DNA of 64,000 bases from Clostridia bacterium (GCA_017936765.1 JAGBEX010000014.1:62001-126000); one strand, 5' to 3'. Positions 43,863 to 53,164 are shown, numbered from the stretch's first letter. Program-made: numbers and translations. The notes: generated by a model from the sequence alone, not told the origin.

Positions 43863-44972
43863 TCACCTGGCCAGCAGCGGCCACCCGCTCACAAAGGTCT
43901 TCCAGCGGGAGGCAAAGTCGTCCCGTGCCACATCGTTGGCGGCGGCAAGGGGGACGGCGTACAGCACCGTGTCGCCATGCAGCATACGGACTTCACCAAG
44001 GATATCACCGGCCTGCACCGGGGCTTCAAGGCTCTGGGGCAGGTCGATTTCAATTTGCGGGAAGGTGTTCTTCGGCACGATGCCCGTCAGGTCGGCGGTG
44101 AGGATGGCGCCTACCTCGGCACCATCGGCCACTTCAACGGGCAGGGTGCGGAGACACTCGCCCTCGGCCATCAGGGTGAAGGACTCGTACTGGGCAAAGG
44201 CCATGTCCATCAGGCGGGCGGCCTCGTTGAACCAGTCGTAGCAGTTCAGCACCACGCCGATGATGCTCATGCCGTCCCGCTCTGCGCCGAACACCAGGCA
44301 GCGCCCGGCGGCCTTGGTGTAGCCGGTCTTGATGCCGGTGCAGCCCTCGTAGGTGGACAGCAGCTTGTTCTTGTTGTTCAGCACCCGGTCATAGTCCCGG
44401 CCTTCCCAGGGGATCTTGCCCCGCTGGGTGGACACGATGCTGCAGAAGGTCTCGTGGGTCATGGCTTCGCGGGCGATGAGCGCCAGGCCCCGGGCGGTGG
44501 TGTGGTGACCCTCGCAGGGGAGACCGTGGGGCGTGAGGAACACCGTGTCGGTGCAGCCCAGCTCTGCGGCGCGGGTGGTCATCATGCGGCAAAAGTCCTC
44601 CACACTGCCGCCGATATGCTCGGCAATGGCCACGGCTGCGTCGTTGCCGGAGGCCAGCATGAGGCCGTAGAGCATCTGCTCCAGGGTCAGCGTTTCGCCC
44701 TGGGAGAGATAGATGCTGGTGCCAGGCACGCCGAAGGCATTGCGGCTGCAGGTGACGGGGGCGGTCAGGTCGCCCTGCTCAAGGGCAAGCAGCGCCGTCA
44801 TGACCTTGGTGGTGGAGGCCATGGGCAGGGGTGCATCGGCGTTGTGCTGCAGCAGCACCCGGCCTGTGGCCTGGTCGATGATCACGCAGGCCTTGGCAGA
44901 GGTGGTCACCTCCTGCGCGCTGGCAGAGAGGGGGAGCAGCAGAAGCGCCAGACAGATCAGCAACGTCTTCAT
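43863..44972 (-). CDS. D-alanyl-D-alanine carboxypeptidase (DacF/PBP5-like)
   Basis: A 369-residue low-molecular-weight penicillin-binding protein, secreted and probably membrane-held, trimming the last D-Ala of peptidoglycan. Signal peptide MKTLLICLALLLLPLSASA; active-site motifs STTK, SGN (LMLASGNDAA) and KTG (GIKTGYTKAA). The C-terminal beta domain is present, but I see no strong amphipathic anchor. It overlaps gerW by TGATG. The neighbours point to a sporulation-related DacF role. Confidence 0.92.
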   Translation of the reverse strand: MKTLLICLALLLLPLSASAQEVTTSAKACVIIDQATGRVLLQHNADAPLPMASTTKVMTALLALEQGDLTAPVTCSRNAFGVPGTSIYLSQGETLTLEQMLYGLMLASGNDAAVAIAEHIGGSVEDFCRMMTTRAAELGCTDTVFLTPHGLPCEGHHTTARGLALIAREAMTHETFCSIVSTQRGKIPWEGRDYDRVLNNKNKLLSTYEGCTGIKTGYTKAAGRCLVFGAERDGMSIIGVVLNCYDWFNEAARLMDMAFAQYESFTLMAEGECLRTLPVEVADGAEVGAILTADLTGIVPKNTFPQIEIDLPQSLEAPVQAGDILGEVRMLHGDTVLYAVPLAAANDVARDDFASRWKTFVSGWPLLAR

Positions 44973-45370
44973 CACATCATGCCCTGGGGCTTGGCGAAGA
45001 GATTTTTGACATCCTCCACCACGCCGGGGATCAGCTCCACCATGCGATCCGCCACGGTGAGGGACTGGGCGGGGAGCATCCGCACCGAGTCGCCGCTGAC
45101 TACCAGAAAGCCCACCGGCTGCACGGATACCCCCGCGCCGCTGCCGCCGGCAAAGGGGAAATCCTGCTGGGCATTGATGGGCTGGCTCTTCTTGTCCTGG
45201 TGGGGCAGGTCGCCCCCGGCGGTGACATAGCCGAAGCTGACCTTGGAAATGGGGATGATGGTGGCGCCGGAGGTGGCCACCACCGGTTCGCCGATCACGG
45301 TGTTCACGTCTACCATGTCCTTGATGGAGGTCATGGCGGTTTGCATCAGTTCACCAATAGGATGTTCCAT
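44972..45370 (-). CDS. gerW: GerW family sporulation protein (YtfJ)
   Basis: A 132-residue protein of the YtfJ/GerW family, spore-associated and needed for normal germination in Bacillus. Hallmarks are NTVIGEPVVATSGATIIPISKVSFGY and GGSGAGVSVQPVGFLVV. GGAGG precedes the start at 45370. The order DUF2953-gerW-dacF-like matches the ytfI-ytfJ neighbourhood of Bacillus and supports a spore former. Confidence 0.93.
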   Translation of the reverse strand: MEHPIGELMQTAMTSIKDMVDVNTVIGEPVVATSGATIIPISKVSFGYVTAGGDLPHQDKKSQPINAQQDFPFAGGSGAGVSVQPVGFLVVSGDSVRMLPAQSLTVADRMVELIPGVVEDVKNLFAKPQGMM

Positions 45371-45373
45371 TTG

Positions 45374-45862
45374 TTACGCCTCCTTTGGCTGCGGCTGGGG
45401 ATGCTCCCGCCCTTCCAGCACATAGGCGGTGAGCAGCATGGCCGCTGTGATGAGTAGCGTTCCCAGATGCAGGAAGACTATGCACCGCGCCTGCAAACGG
45501 GTGCGGCCAACGAATTCCGGCTGGATGCGGATATCCGCTTGATGGGGGAGATAACGGGCGAGCTGCTGCAAAAGCCCGGTGAGCAAGGCGGTGTACGCGG
45601 CATCGCCGAGACCAAGGTGCAGCATGGCTTGCAGACGAAACTGGCCGTCCAGACGCAGCAGACGGCGGGCGCGGTCGCTGCGCCAAAAGCTGCCGATGCT
45701 GCGCAGCAGCGGCTTGGGCTGGGCGGGCATTCCAGGGGCGATGCGGGGCTGCCAGCGGCGGCCAAGACCCCAGATGCGCAGGTCGAGGGTCAGGGCGTGG
45801 TCGTAGAGAATGGTGAATTTTACCGGGGTGGTGAAAAGCAAAAGCAGGAGAAGTACAGGCAT
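45374..45862 (-). CDS. DUF2953 family membrane protein (YtfI-like)
   Basis: A 162-residue protein with an N-terminal hydrophobic segment (MPVLLLLLLFTTPVKFTIL), a basic middle part and a second hydrophobic segment near the C-terminus (LGTLLITAAMLLTAYVLEG). DUF2953 proteins precede gerW in many spore formers. ATG at 45862 is chosen because GGAGG is 5 bases upstream; the ATG at 45874 has none. Function unknown. Confidence 0.8.
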   Translation of the reverse strand: MPVLLLLLLFTTPVKFTILYDHALTLDLRIWGLGRRWQPRIAPGMPAQPKPLLRSIGSFWRSDRARRLLRLDGQFRLQAMLHLGLGDAAYTALLTGLLQQLARYLPHQADIRIQPEFVGRTRLQARCIVFLHLGTLLITAAMLLTAYVLEGREHPQPQPKEA

Positions 45863-45878
45863 GGCGGCCTCCATGTGT

Positions 45879-45907
45879 TTGACGGATGAGGAAAAAGCAT
45901 ATATAAT
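45879..45907 (+). promoter_or_regulatory. Promoter of mtnN
   Basis: TTGACG at 45879-45884, 17-base spacer, TATAAT at 45902-45907. Confidence 0.75.
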
Positions 45908-45937
45908 GATTGCATTCGTATCAACGGAGGGATCAGC

Positions 45938-46627
45938 ATGGTTGGATTGATCGGCGCTATGGCCGTGGAAGTGGAAAGCCTGATGGCTCAGGTGGAGGAC
46001 AAGCAGGAGACTCGCATCGGCATGGATGTGTTCGTCAGCGGCAAGCTCTTTGGCAAGGATGCGGTGCTGGCGGTGTGCGGCCCCGGCAAGATCAACGCGG
46101 CGCTGTGCGCCCAGAGCATGATCCAGCATTTTCACCCTGAATGGGTGCTGAACCTGGGCGTGGCTGGCGCAGGGGAGAGCAGCGTGAGCATCGGCGATAT
46201 GGTCATTGCCACCGCTGCGGTGCAGCACGACTGCGATACCTCGCCCATTGGCGATCCTGTGGGGCTGGTGAGCAAGATCAACCTGGTGGAGTTGCCCTGC
46301 GACGAGGCTCTGCGCGCCCGCTTGGTGAAGGCCGCCGAAGTGTTGACCGACGTGAAGGTCCACGAGGGTATTATTGCCACGGGCGACCAGTTTATCAACA
46401 AGGGCGACGTGCGCCAGCGCATCCATGAGCTGTTCCATGCCAAGGCGGTGGAGATGGAAGGCGGCGCGGTGGCTCATGCCTGCTATATGCACGGCGTTCC
46501 CTGCGGCGTGCTGCGCTCCATTTCCGACCAGGCCGATGGCCACAGCGATATGGACTATCCCACCTTTGTGAAGCTGGCGGCCGACCACTCGGTGAAGGTT
46601 GTGGAGCAGCTGCTGCGCCAGGCGTGA
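45938..46627 (+). CDS. mtnN: 5'-methylthioadenosine/S-adenosylhomocysteine nucleosidase
   Basis: A 229-residue nucleosidase that splits MTA and SAH to adenine plus methylthioribose or S-ribosylhomocysteine, recycling SAM by-products and feeding AI-2 production. The family start VGLIGAMAVEVESL is intact, as are LNLGVAGAGESSVSIGDMV, the substrate-binding EMEGGAVAHACY and the catalytic Asp in RSISDQADG. The start at 45938 follows GGAGGGATCAGC. Confidence 0.96.
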   Translation: MVGLIGAMAVEVESLMAQVEDKQETRIGMDVFVSGKLFGKDAVLAVCGPGKINAALCAQSMIQHFHPEWVLNLGVAGAGESSVSIGDMVIATAAVQHDCDTSPIGDPVGLVSKINLVELPCDEALRARLVKAAEVLTDVKVHEGIIATGDQFINKGDVRQRIHELFHAKAVEMEGGAVAHACYMHGVPCGVLRSISDQADGHSDMDYPTFVKLAADHSVKVVEQLLRQA

Positions 46628-46668
46628 ACGGCAGATGGTGGTTTTGTGACCAAATTTCGATAAAACAT

Positions 46669-46697
46669 TTGTGTTTTTGGCCGAAGCAAGGTATAAT
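46669..46697 (+). promoter_or_regulatory. Promoter of the receiver-like gene
   Basis: TTGTGT at 46669-46674, 17-base spacer, TATAAT at 46692-46697. Confidence 0.6.
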
Positions 46698-46734
46698 GAT
46701 ATTGTATTGAATTATGTGCTTTGGAGGATGACGG

Positions 46735-47529
46735 ATGTACAAGCTTCTGCTGGCGACGGACAAGCCGGAGATTATGGAGGCTTTTCAGGCGGTTAACTCC
46801 TGGGAGAGCCTGGGCTTTAAGGTGCCGAGAATGGTCAGCACGGTGCAGGGCGCAATGGACAGCCTGAAAAAGCACCATGCTGACGGCATCGCCTTTGCCT
46901 TTGACGAAACGGATAACGATGCTCTGATGAATCATCTGTCCCAGGAATATCCGATCCTGCCCATTATTGCTGCGGGCAGAAACGCCGGGCAGGTGACGGA
47001 TGCGGTGGTGGAGCTGCGCTCGCTGCTCAACCGCACCCGTGCCGATTTTTCCAACGACAGCTTTGGCGAGGCTGACATGATGCAGCTTTGCAGGCACGAG
47101 TTCTTCCGCGGGCTGATCGGTGGCAAGGTGGCCGAGAAGGCCGATGTGATCCGTCGGCTGAACCTGCTGCGCAGCCGCATGAGTCCCGACAAGCCCTGTG
47201 TGCTGCTGGAGCTGGCCATGCCGGAGGGCGATACTTTCCTCACCGGGCGGTGGCATTACGGCTCCGATCGGCTGGAGGTGGCGCTGCGCAATTTCTTCGG
47301 CATGGAGCTGGAGGGTATGCGCATCCTGGTGTCGGTGCTGCCGGACGAGCGGATCTACCTGCTGGCCTGCCCCATGCTGGGCGAGGAAGCGGTGGACTCC
47401 ATTTCCGGCGTGGTGCATCACCATGCGGAGGAGAGCATCGCCCATGTGCGGGAGTATCTGGGCTTGCATTTGACGATTGCTGGTATTCGCGTTCTGCCTG
47501 GCCTGACGGCGCTGGCAGTGAATGCATAA
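46735..47529 (+). CDS. Degenerate YesN-type receiver-domain protein without DNA-binding domain
   Basis: A 264-residue protein. The first 110 residues align by eye with YesN response regulators (MYKLLLATDKPEIMEAF, then VNSWESLGFKV), but the paired acidic residues of a phospho-acceptor site are lost (TDKPE where DDE is expected). The remaining 150 residues match the middle linker of such regulators (RILVSVLPDERIYLLACPML), but the chain stops where the AraC output domain should begin. It may be a remnant, a partner-binding protein or a decoy. No sensor kinase is nearby. Start at 46735 follows GGAGG. Confidence 0.7.
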   Translation: MYKLLLATDKPEIMEAFQAVNSWESLGFKVPRMVSTVQGAMDSLKKHHADGIAFAFDETDNDALMNHLSQEYPILPIIAAGRNAGQVTDAVVELRSLLNRTRADFSNDSFGEADMMQLCRHEFFRGLIGGKVAEKADVIRRLNLLRSRMSPDKPCVLLELAMPEGDTFLTGRWHYGSDRLEVALRNFFGMELEGMRILVSVLPDERIYLLACPMLGEEAVDSISGVVHHHAEESIAHVREYLGLHLTIAGIRVLPGLTALAVNA

Positions 47530-47562
47530 GATAACACAGAATCAACCGAGGAGGGGAAAACA

Positions 47563-48618
47563 ATGGGCATTTTCGACATTCTGAAGGGACAACTGATTGA
47601 TGTCATCGAGTGGACGGATTCCAGCAACGATACCATGGTCTACAAGTATGACATGAATGGCAAGGAGATCATGATGGGCGCCCAGCTCACCGTGCGGGAG
47701 AGCCAGGTGGCGATCTTTGTGAACGAGGGTCAGCTGGCCGACGTGTTCCAGCCCGGCCGCTACGAGCTGAGCACTTCCAACATGCCCATCATGACGGCGC
47801 TGAAGGCCTGGAAGTTCGGCTTCAACAGCCCCTTCAAGTCTGATGTGTATTTCATCAACACCAAGCAGTTCCTGGATCTGAAGTGGGGTACCTCCAATCC
47901 TGTGATGATGCGCGACGCCGAGTTCGGCATGATCCGCCTGCGCGCCTTTGGTATCTACTCCTTCCGGGTCACCGATCCCGAGGCCTTCCTGAAGGAAGTG
48001 TTCGGCACCTCCAGCCTGTTCACCGTGGACGGCGTGGAAGGCCAGATCAAGCGTACGCTGGTCAGCGGCCTGAGCGACGCCATTGCCGAGACCAAGATCC
48101 CCGCCCTGGACCTGGCTGCCAACTACGACGAGCTGGCCAACTACGCCATCCAGGCCATCAACCCCAAGATCGCTCCTCTGGGTCTGGGCCTGACCAGCTT
48201 TGTGATCGAGAACATCTCCCTGCCCGAAGAGGTGGAGAAGTCCATGGACAAGCGCACCTCCATGGGTGTGCTGGGCGATCTGAACAAGTATACCCAGTAT
48301 CAGGCTGCCGAGGCCATGCGCGAGGCTGCCAACAACCCCGGCGGCATGGCTGGCATGGGCGTTGGCATGGGTGCCGGCGTGAGCATGGGTCAGATGTTTG
48401 CCCAGGCCATGGCGCAGCCCCAGCAGGCGGCTCCCGTGCAGCAGGCTCCTGCCCAGGGCGGCGGCTTCTGCACCGGTTGCGGTCAGCAGCTGACCCCCGG
48501 CGCCAAGTTCTGCCCCAATTGCGGCCAGAAGCAGGAGGCCGGCAACGTCTGCCCCGGCTGCGGCAATGCGGTGCAGCCCGGTGCCAAGTTCTGCGCCAAC
48601 TGCGGCCAGAAGCTGTAA
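47563..48618 (+). CDS. SPFH-domain protein with C-terminal double zinc ribbon (YdjI-like)
   Basis: A 351-residue protein: N-terminal SPFH/band-7-like domain (residues 1-240, starting MGIFDILKGQLIDVIEW), a Gly/Met/Gln-rich linker (about 255-300), then two C4 zinc ribbons with CTGC/CPNC and CPGC/CANC. This is the YdjI layout; in Bacillus YdjG, YdjH and YdjI act together in a phage-shock-like membrane response. Homologues of YdjG and YdjH lie 10 kb away at 58456-60335. AGGAGGGG precedes the start. Confidence 0.9.
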   Translation: MGIFDILKGQLIDVIEWTDSSNDTMVYKYDMNGKEIMMGAQLTVRESQVAIFVNEGQLADVFQPGRYELSTSNMPIMTALKAWKFGFNSPFKSDVYFINTKQFLDLKWGTSNPVMMRDAEFGMIRLRAFGIYSFRVTDPEAFLKEVFGTSSLFTVDGVEGQIKRTLVSGLSDAIAETKIPALDLAANYDELANYAIQAINPKIAPLGLGLTSFVIENISLPEEVEKSMDKRTSMGVLGDLNKYTQYQAAEAMREAANNPGGMAGMGVGMGAGVSMGQMFAQAMAQPQQAAPVQQAPAQGGGFCTGCGQQLTPGAKFCPNCGQKQEAGNVCPGCGNAVQPGAKFCANCGQKL

Positions 48619-48630
48619 TGGATTGAATCA

Positions 48631-48663
48631 AAGGGACGCTCCCAAGCGGGGCGTCCCTTTTCA
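48631..48663 (+). terminator. Terminator after the SPFH gene
   Basis: AAGGGACGC pairs with GCGTCCCTT around an 11-base loop, followed by TT. Confidence 0.8.
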
Positions 48664-48718
48664 TATGCGCAAACTGCACTTTTTTGTGCAGGGGCTGGCG
48701 CGATGGACGATTGTGTGC

Positions 48719-48748
48719 TATGATAGGGTCATAAAGTAAGCGCTTTCA
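48719..48748 (+). promoter_or_regulatory. Promoter and cre site of the pectate lyase gene
   Basis: An extended -10 (TGC-TATGAT, -10 box 48719-48724) with no good -35. Eleven bases downstream, AGTAAGCGCTTTCA (48735-48748) fits the CcpA cre consensus TGWAARCGYTWNCW perfectly when read on the minus strand. Repression by preferred sugars is therefore likely. Confidence 0.7.
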
Positions 48749-48772
48749 TCAACTGAACAGGAGGTTCTTTCC

Positions 48773-51700
48773 ATGACCAGACGTTGGGCAAAAACTTTGC
48801 TGTTCCTCATGCTGCTGTGCGGCATGATGGCTTTTTCCATGGCTTGTGCCGGGGCGGAGGGGGACATGATCTTCGACGCCACGGCTGACCTGGCACCCAT
48901 GGGCCAGGGCGCCAAGCAGGATGGCGACACCGACGAGGTGAAGGGCTTCACCATCCATTATTCTGCGAAAACCAAGATCGACGGCTCCAACAAGGAGTTT
49001 GACGATGGGTACACCGCCACCCAGCGCCTGAACTTTGGCGGCAAGACCCAGCCGGGCAAGGGGATGATCAACTCCGTGCGCTTTACAGCGGAAGGCCCCG
49101 CCACGGTGCGCATCTGGTGGGTCTCCGGCGGCGAAGGGCGGCAGTTTGCCCTCTACAATGCCGAGGGTGTGGTGTTGGAAAAGACCAGCGTCAACTCTGC
49201 CAAGAATGCCCTGTACATTACCGACTTCCAACTGGCCGAGGGCGGTACCTACTACCTGGGCGTGCCGGACGGCAGCAATTACCTGTTCAAGATCAAGGTC
49301 ACCAGCGGCGAGCTGGAGACCATCAAGGCCAGCCGCCGTGCCTGGGCTGCGGTGCTGCCGCCCTGGTTCCGGGGTGTGAAGGATTTGGGCGACGGCACCA
49401 TGGAGCTGACGGTGCGCACCAGCGTGGGCTATGATGGTGGCGACGAGGTAGTGGTGACGGCCACCGACGCCCAGGGCAATGTGGTGGCCAGCCGTCGCTC
49501 CATTGCGGAATCGGATACCCATGTGCTGAAGCTGGAATTGCCTGCCACGGGCGAATACACCTTCTCTGCTTCGCTGAACCGCGAGGGGGAGGAAGGCAAG
49601 ATATCCGACCCGAAGACCAAGAAATTCGTGCTGCCCCTGGGCGTGCCTGCTATCAGCAGCGCCACCAGCGAGGGCGCTGGCGCCGTGCGCGTGGTGTGGT
49701 CGGCGGTGAAGGAAGCCACCGGCTATGAGGTGCTGTGCAATGGCGAAGCGGTGGGAACCACGGCCGAGCTGGCCTACACCGTTTCCGGCCTGACGGTGGG
49801 CGAGAAGTATGTCTTCAGCGTTCGTGCGCTGCGGGGTGATGAGAAGGGCGAGGCTTCTGTAGAAGTCGCTGCAGTGGCCACCCAGGAAGCCCAGCGGGCA
49901 TGGAGCTTTGTGGTGTACGGCCCCTCCACCAACGAGGCGGACAATGGCTACATCGGCTCCATCAACGAGGATGGCGCGGTGACTGTGTATTCCGAGAACG
50001 GCAAGGGCAAGATCCAGCCCAATGCGGACGACGGCCTGGCCTTCTACTACACGGCCATTCCCGCCGACAAGAACTTCACCCTGCGGGCCAAGGTTCACGT
50101 GGACAACTGGGATTATTCCAACGGCCAGGAGGGCTTTGGCCTGATGGCCGCGGACAGTGTGCCTGCCATGGGCGCGGAGAGCTACCTGACCAACCAGTAC
50201 ATGGCGCTGGCCTCCAAGCTGGAATACTACTGGAACAACGGCAAGCTGAGTGATTCCGGCAAGAAGTACACCATGCGCCTGGGTCTGGGCGTGCTGGCTA
50301 AGCTGGGCCGCACCCCTGACACCACCGAGCCTATTCTGGGTGTGACCTATCCGCTGGATACCACCGCACCCACCCGTCCCATTGAGGACGTGTCCAACTA
50401 CAACATCATTGGCAACAACACCAACCGGGAGATCCTGGACAAGACTGCCGCCACCATTGCGGAAATGACGGACTTTGACCTGGAGATCCAGCGGAACAAC
50501 ACCGGCTATTTCATTACGTATTATGATGAGAATGGCGAAGTCATCAGTCAGTACAAGGACTATGATCCCGCAGCGTTGACGCTGATGGACGCGGACAATG
50601 TGTACGTGGGCTTCTTTGCCGCCCGCCGCGCCAGGGCCACCTTCTCTGACGTGCAGCTGAATGTGATCGACCCGGCGGAGGACGCGGCGGTGGAAGAGCG
50701 CCCCACGGAAAAGGTGACACCCACGGTGAGCATCGTATCCGGCGGCTCCTCCAACAGCGAGAGCTATCCTTTGTCCTGGGTGAGCAATGTGGCGGGTACG
50801 CTGGATGTGTACATCGGCGAGCCGGAGGGCGACCTGGAGAAGGTGTGCAGCGGCATTCCCTCGCTGGCAGAAGTCCGCAACGACTATGACCTGCCCCTGC
50901 CCATGACCGGGGAAATGGAGATCCGCATCACGCTGACTCCTGATCCGGAGCAGGATCTGGGCGAGAGCCGGGAGCTGGCCTCCATCCGCAGCGTGTCGGC
51001 CACGGCCAATGTGGTGTATATCAACACCTATGCCAAGCTGGATGAGATCTACGTTACCACCTCCGGTACCCCCAGCGGCCTGGGAACCAAGGAAAGCCCC
51101 CTGAACCTGGTGACCGCGGTGAAGTATGCCCGCCCCGGCCAGACCATTCTGCTGGCGGAAGGCACCTACAAGCTCCACGAGCCGCTGCGCATTCCCCATG
51201 GCATCGATGGCACGGCAGAGCAGCCCATCCGCATGATGCCTGTGCCGGAGGCAGCCAGCCGCCCGGTGCTGGACTTCCAGCAGCTCAGCGCGGGCATCAT
51301 CCACGGCGGCGACTACTGGCACTTCAAGGGCTTTGACGTGATCCATGCCGCCAACAACCAGAAGGGCTTCCAGGTTTCCGGCCACTACAACACGCTGGAA
51401 GACCTGCACACCTACCACAACGGCAACACAGGCATTCAGATCAGCCGCTATGCGGGTTCCGACCCGGTGAGCGAGTGGCCCAGCCATAACCTGATCCTCA
51501 ACTGCACCTCCTGGGGCAATGCGGACGCGGGCTATGAGGATGCCGACGGCTTTGCTGCCAAGCTGACCTGCGGCGAGGGCAATGTGTTCGACGGCTGCGT
51601 GGCCTACAACAACGCCGACGACGGCTATGACCTCTATGCCAAGATCGAGACCGGCCCCATCGGCGCGGTGGTGATCCGCAACTCCGTGGCCTACGCCAAC

Positions 51701-52189
51701 GGCATTCTGGAGGATGGTACCATCGGCGGCAACGGCAATGGCTTCAAGCTGGGCGGCTCCAATATGCCCGGCGGCCATCAGCTGATCGATTCCTATGCGT
51801 TCTTCAACCGCTCCAAGGGCATTGACTCCAACTCCTGCCCGGACGTGGTGGTGGAGAATTGCGTAAGCTATAACAACCTGCGCTACAATGTGGCGCTGTA
51901 CACCAATGTGGAGCAGGACACCGCCTACAAGGCCAGCGGCGTGATCTCCTTCAAGGATGAGACCATCGAGGGCGGCGACGCATCCGAGGGGGACGAGTTC
52001 AAGCCCAAGGGCAAGCAGAACATGACGGATTTCCAGAACGACACCTGCTTCTACTGGAATGGCGCGGTGTGCGCCAATGCCTCCGGAGCGCAGATCACCG
52101 CTGAGGACTTTGTGTCCCTGGAGTTCAAGGGCATCGTGCGGCAGGAGGATGGCTCCATCGATCTGCAGGGCTTTTTGCAGCGCAAGTAA
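48773..52189 (+). CDS. Secreted PL9 pectate lyase with fibronectin III module
   Basis: A 1138-residue exported enzyme cutting polygalacturonate by beta-elimination. Order: signal peptide (residues 1 to about 28, LLFLMLLCGMMAFSMA), a PPC-like beta domain, a fibronectin III domain near 290-370 (PAISSATSEGAGAVRVVWS), beta modules to about 740, then the right-handed beta-helix of family PL9 (IYVTTSGTPSGLGTKESPL through ADGFAAKLTCGEGNVFDGC and NADDGYDLYAK). The Lys in FAAKLTCG fits the PL9 catalytic base. No sortase or S-layer anchor is seen. It should feed the uxa pathway coded at 21-28 kb. Confidence 0.92.
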   Translation: MTRRWAKTLLFLMLLCGMMAFSMACAGAEGDMIFDATADLAPMGQGAKQDGDTDEVKGFTIHYSAKTKIDGSNKEFDDGYTATQRLNFGGKTQPGKGMINSVRFTAEGPATVRIWWVSGGEGRQFALYNAEGVVLEKTSVNSAKNALYITDFQLAEGGTYYLGVPDGSNYLFKIKVTSGELETIKASRRAWAAVLPPWFRGVKDLGDGTMELTVRTSVGYDGGDEVVVTATDAQGNVVASRRSIAESDTHVLKLELPATGEYTFSASLNREGEEGKISDPKTKKFVLPLGVPAISSATSEGAGAVRVVWSAVKEATGYEVLCNGEAVGTTAELAYTVSGLTVGEKYVFSVRALRGDEKGEASVEVAAVATQEAQRAWSFVVYGPSTNEADNGYIGSINEDGAVTVYSENGKGKIQPNADDGLAFYYTAIPADKNFTLRAKVHVDNWDYSNGQEGFGLMAADSVPAMGAESYLTNQYMALASKLEYYWNNGKLSDSGKKYTMRLGLGVLAKLGRTPDTTEPILGVTYPLDTTAPTRPIEDVSNYNIIGNNTNREILDKTAATIAEMTDFDLEIQRNNTGYFITYYDENGEVISQYKDYDPAALTLMDADNVYVGFFAARRARATFSDVQLNVIDPAEDAAVEERPTEKVTPTVSIVSGGSSNSESYPLSWVSNVAGTLDVYIGEPEGDLEKVCSGIPSLAEVRNDYDLPLPMTGEMEIRITLTPDPEQDLGESRELASIRSVSATANVVYINTYAKLDEIYVTTSGTPSGLGTKESPLNLVTAVKYARPGQTILLAEGTYKLHEPLRIPHGIDGTAEQPIRMMPVPEAASRPVLDFQQLSAGIIHGGDYWHFKGFDVIHAANNQKGFQVSGHYNTLEDLHTYHNGNTGIQISRYAGSDPVSEWPSHNLILNCTSWGNADAGYEDADGFAAKLTCGEGNVFDGCVAYNNADDGYDLYAKIETGPIGAVVIRNSVAYANGILEDGTIGGNGNGFKLGGSNMPGGHQLIDSYAFFNRSKGIDSNSCPDVVVENCVSYNNLRYNVALYTNVEQDTAYKASGVISFKDETIEGGDASEGDEFKPKGKQNMTDFQNDTCFYWNGAVCANASGAQITAEDFVSLEFKGIVRQEDGSIDLQGFLQRK

Positions 52190-52208
52190 GCAGCCGAGGT
52201 GACACGTG

Positions 52209-53096
52209 ATGAAAATGGTTGTATTCGGCTCCCTGAACATTGACAAGACCTATACCGTGGCGGACTTTGTGCGCCCCGGCCAGACCATTTCGGCGGCGAA
52301 GATGGAGCAATTCTGCGGGGGCAAGGGGTTCAACCAGGCCATTGCCCTGCGCCGGGCGGGAAACGAGGTGTTCTTTGCCGGTGCCGTAGGCCAGGATGGT
52401 GGGATGCTGCTGGACAATCTGGATCGCAACGGCATTGACCGCCGCTATGTGAAGCAGACGGGCGGCGCCACCGGCCATGCCATCATCCAGCTGGACGCTA
52501 AAGGGCAGAACTGCATCATCATTCTGGCGGGCGCCAATGGGGAGATCACCCCGGAGGACGTGGAAAGCACCCTGGCGGGCTTTGGTGCAGGCGACCTGAT
52601 CGTGTTGCAGAACGAGATCTCCTGCGTGGAGCTGATCATCTGCCGCGCCCATGAGAAGGGGATGATCGTGGCCTTCAATCCCTCGCCCTACGATGAGAAG
52701 ATCGCGGCCTGCAACATGGCCTGCGTGGACTATCTGCTGGTCAACGAGACGGAGGGGGCGGCCATGGCTGGCGTGGATGCGCCGGAAGCCATTCTGGATG
52801 TGCTGCACGCCCGCTATCCGCACCTGAACGTGGTGCTGACCCTGGGCGGGGACGGTTCCATTTTCCAGAGCAGCAACGGTCAGCGCTTTGCCTGCGGGGT
52901 GCATCCGGTGCAGGCGGTGGACACCACCGCGGCGGGGGATAACTTCACAGGGTACTTCCTTTCGGAAATGCTGCGGCACGGCGAGGCAGACCGGGCGCTG
53001 CACATGGCCTCGGTGGCGGCAGGGATCGCGGTGTCCCGCAAGGGCGCGGAACCGTCCATACCGATGTTGAGCGAAGTGAAGGATATCGTTGGGTAA
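52209..53096 (+). CDS. PfkB family carbohydrate kinase (ribokinase-like)
   Basis: A 295-residue cytoplasmic sugar kinase. The N-terminal signature GSLNIDKTYTV and FCGGKGFNQAIALRRAG, and the C-terminal VDTTAAGDNFTGYF with the catalytic Asp, follow ribokinase. Being co-transcribed with a pectate lyase it could instead phosphorylate 2-keto-3-deoxygluconate, the product of UxaA, but the sequence reads more like RbsK. ATG at 52209 follows GAGGTGACAC, 19 bases after the lyase stop. Confidence 0.87.
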   Translation: MKMVVFGSLNIDKTYTVADFVRPGQTISAAKMEQFCGGKGFNQAIALRRAGNEVFFAGAVGQDGGMLLDNLDRNGIDRRYVKQTGGATGHAIIQLDAKGQNCIIILAGANGEITPEDVESTLAGFGAGDLIVLQNEISCVELIICRAHEKGMIVAFNPSPYDEKIAACNMACVDYLLVNETEGAAMAGVDAPEAILDVLHARYPHLNVVLTLGGDGSIFQSSNGQRFACGVHPVQAVDTTAAGDNFTGYFLSEMLRHGEADRALHMASVAAGIAVSRKGAEPSIPMLSEVKDIVG

Positions 53097-53101
53097 ACAA
53101 C

Positions 53102-53134
53102 AGGCAGCTCGTAGCGATACGGGCTGCCTTTCTT
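53102..53134 (+). terminator. Terminator after the kinase gene
   Basis: A 12-bp stem AGGCAGCTCGTA with TACGGGCTGCCT around GCGA, followed by TTCTT. Confidence 0.8.
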
Positions 53135-53135
53135 G

Positions 53136-53164
53136 TTGCGAAAATATCAAAAATGTGTTACAAT
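53136..53164 (+). promoter_or_regulatory. Promoter of the DUF4317 gene
   Basis: TTGCGA at 53136-53141, 17-base spacer, TACAAT at 53159-53164. Confidence 0.6.

Noticed and set aside
48749..52246. An open frame of more than 1100 codons on the minus strand opposite the pectate lyase
   Set aside because: It encodes His/Gly/Ala-rich sequence without domains and is explained by high GC; the plus-strand frame has a signal peptide, PL9 motifs and a ribosome site.
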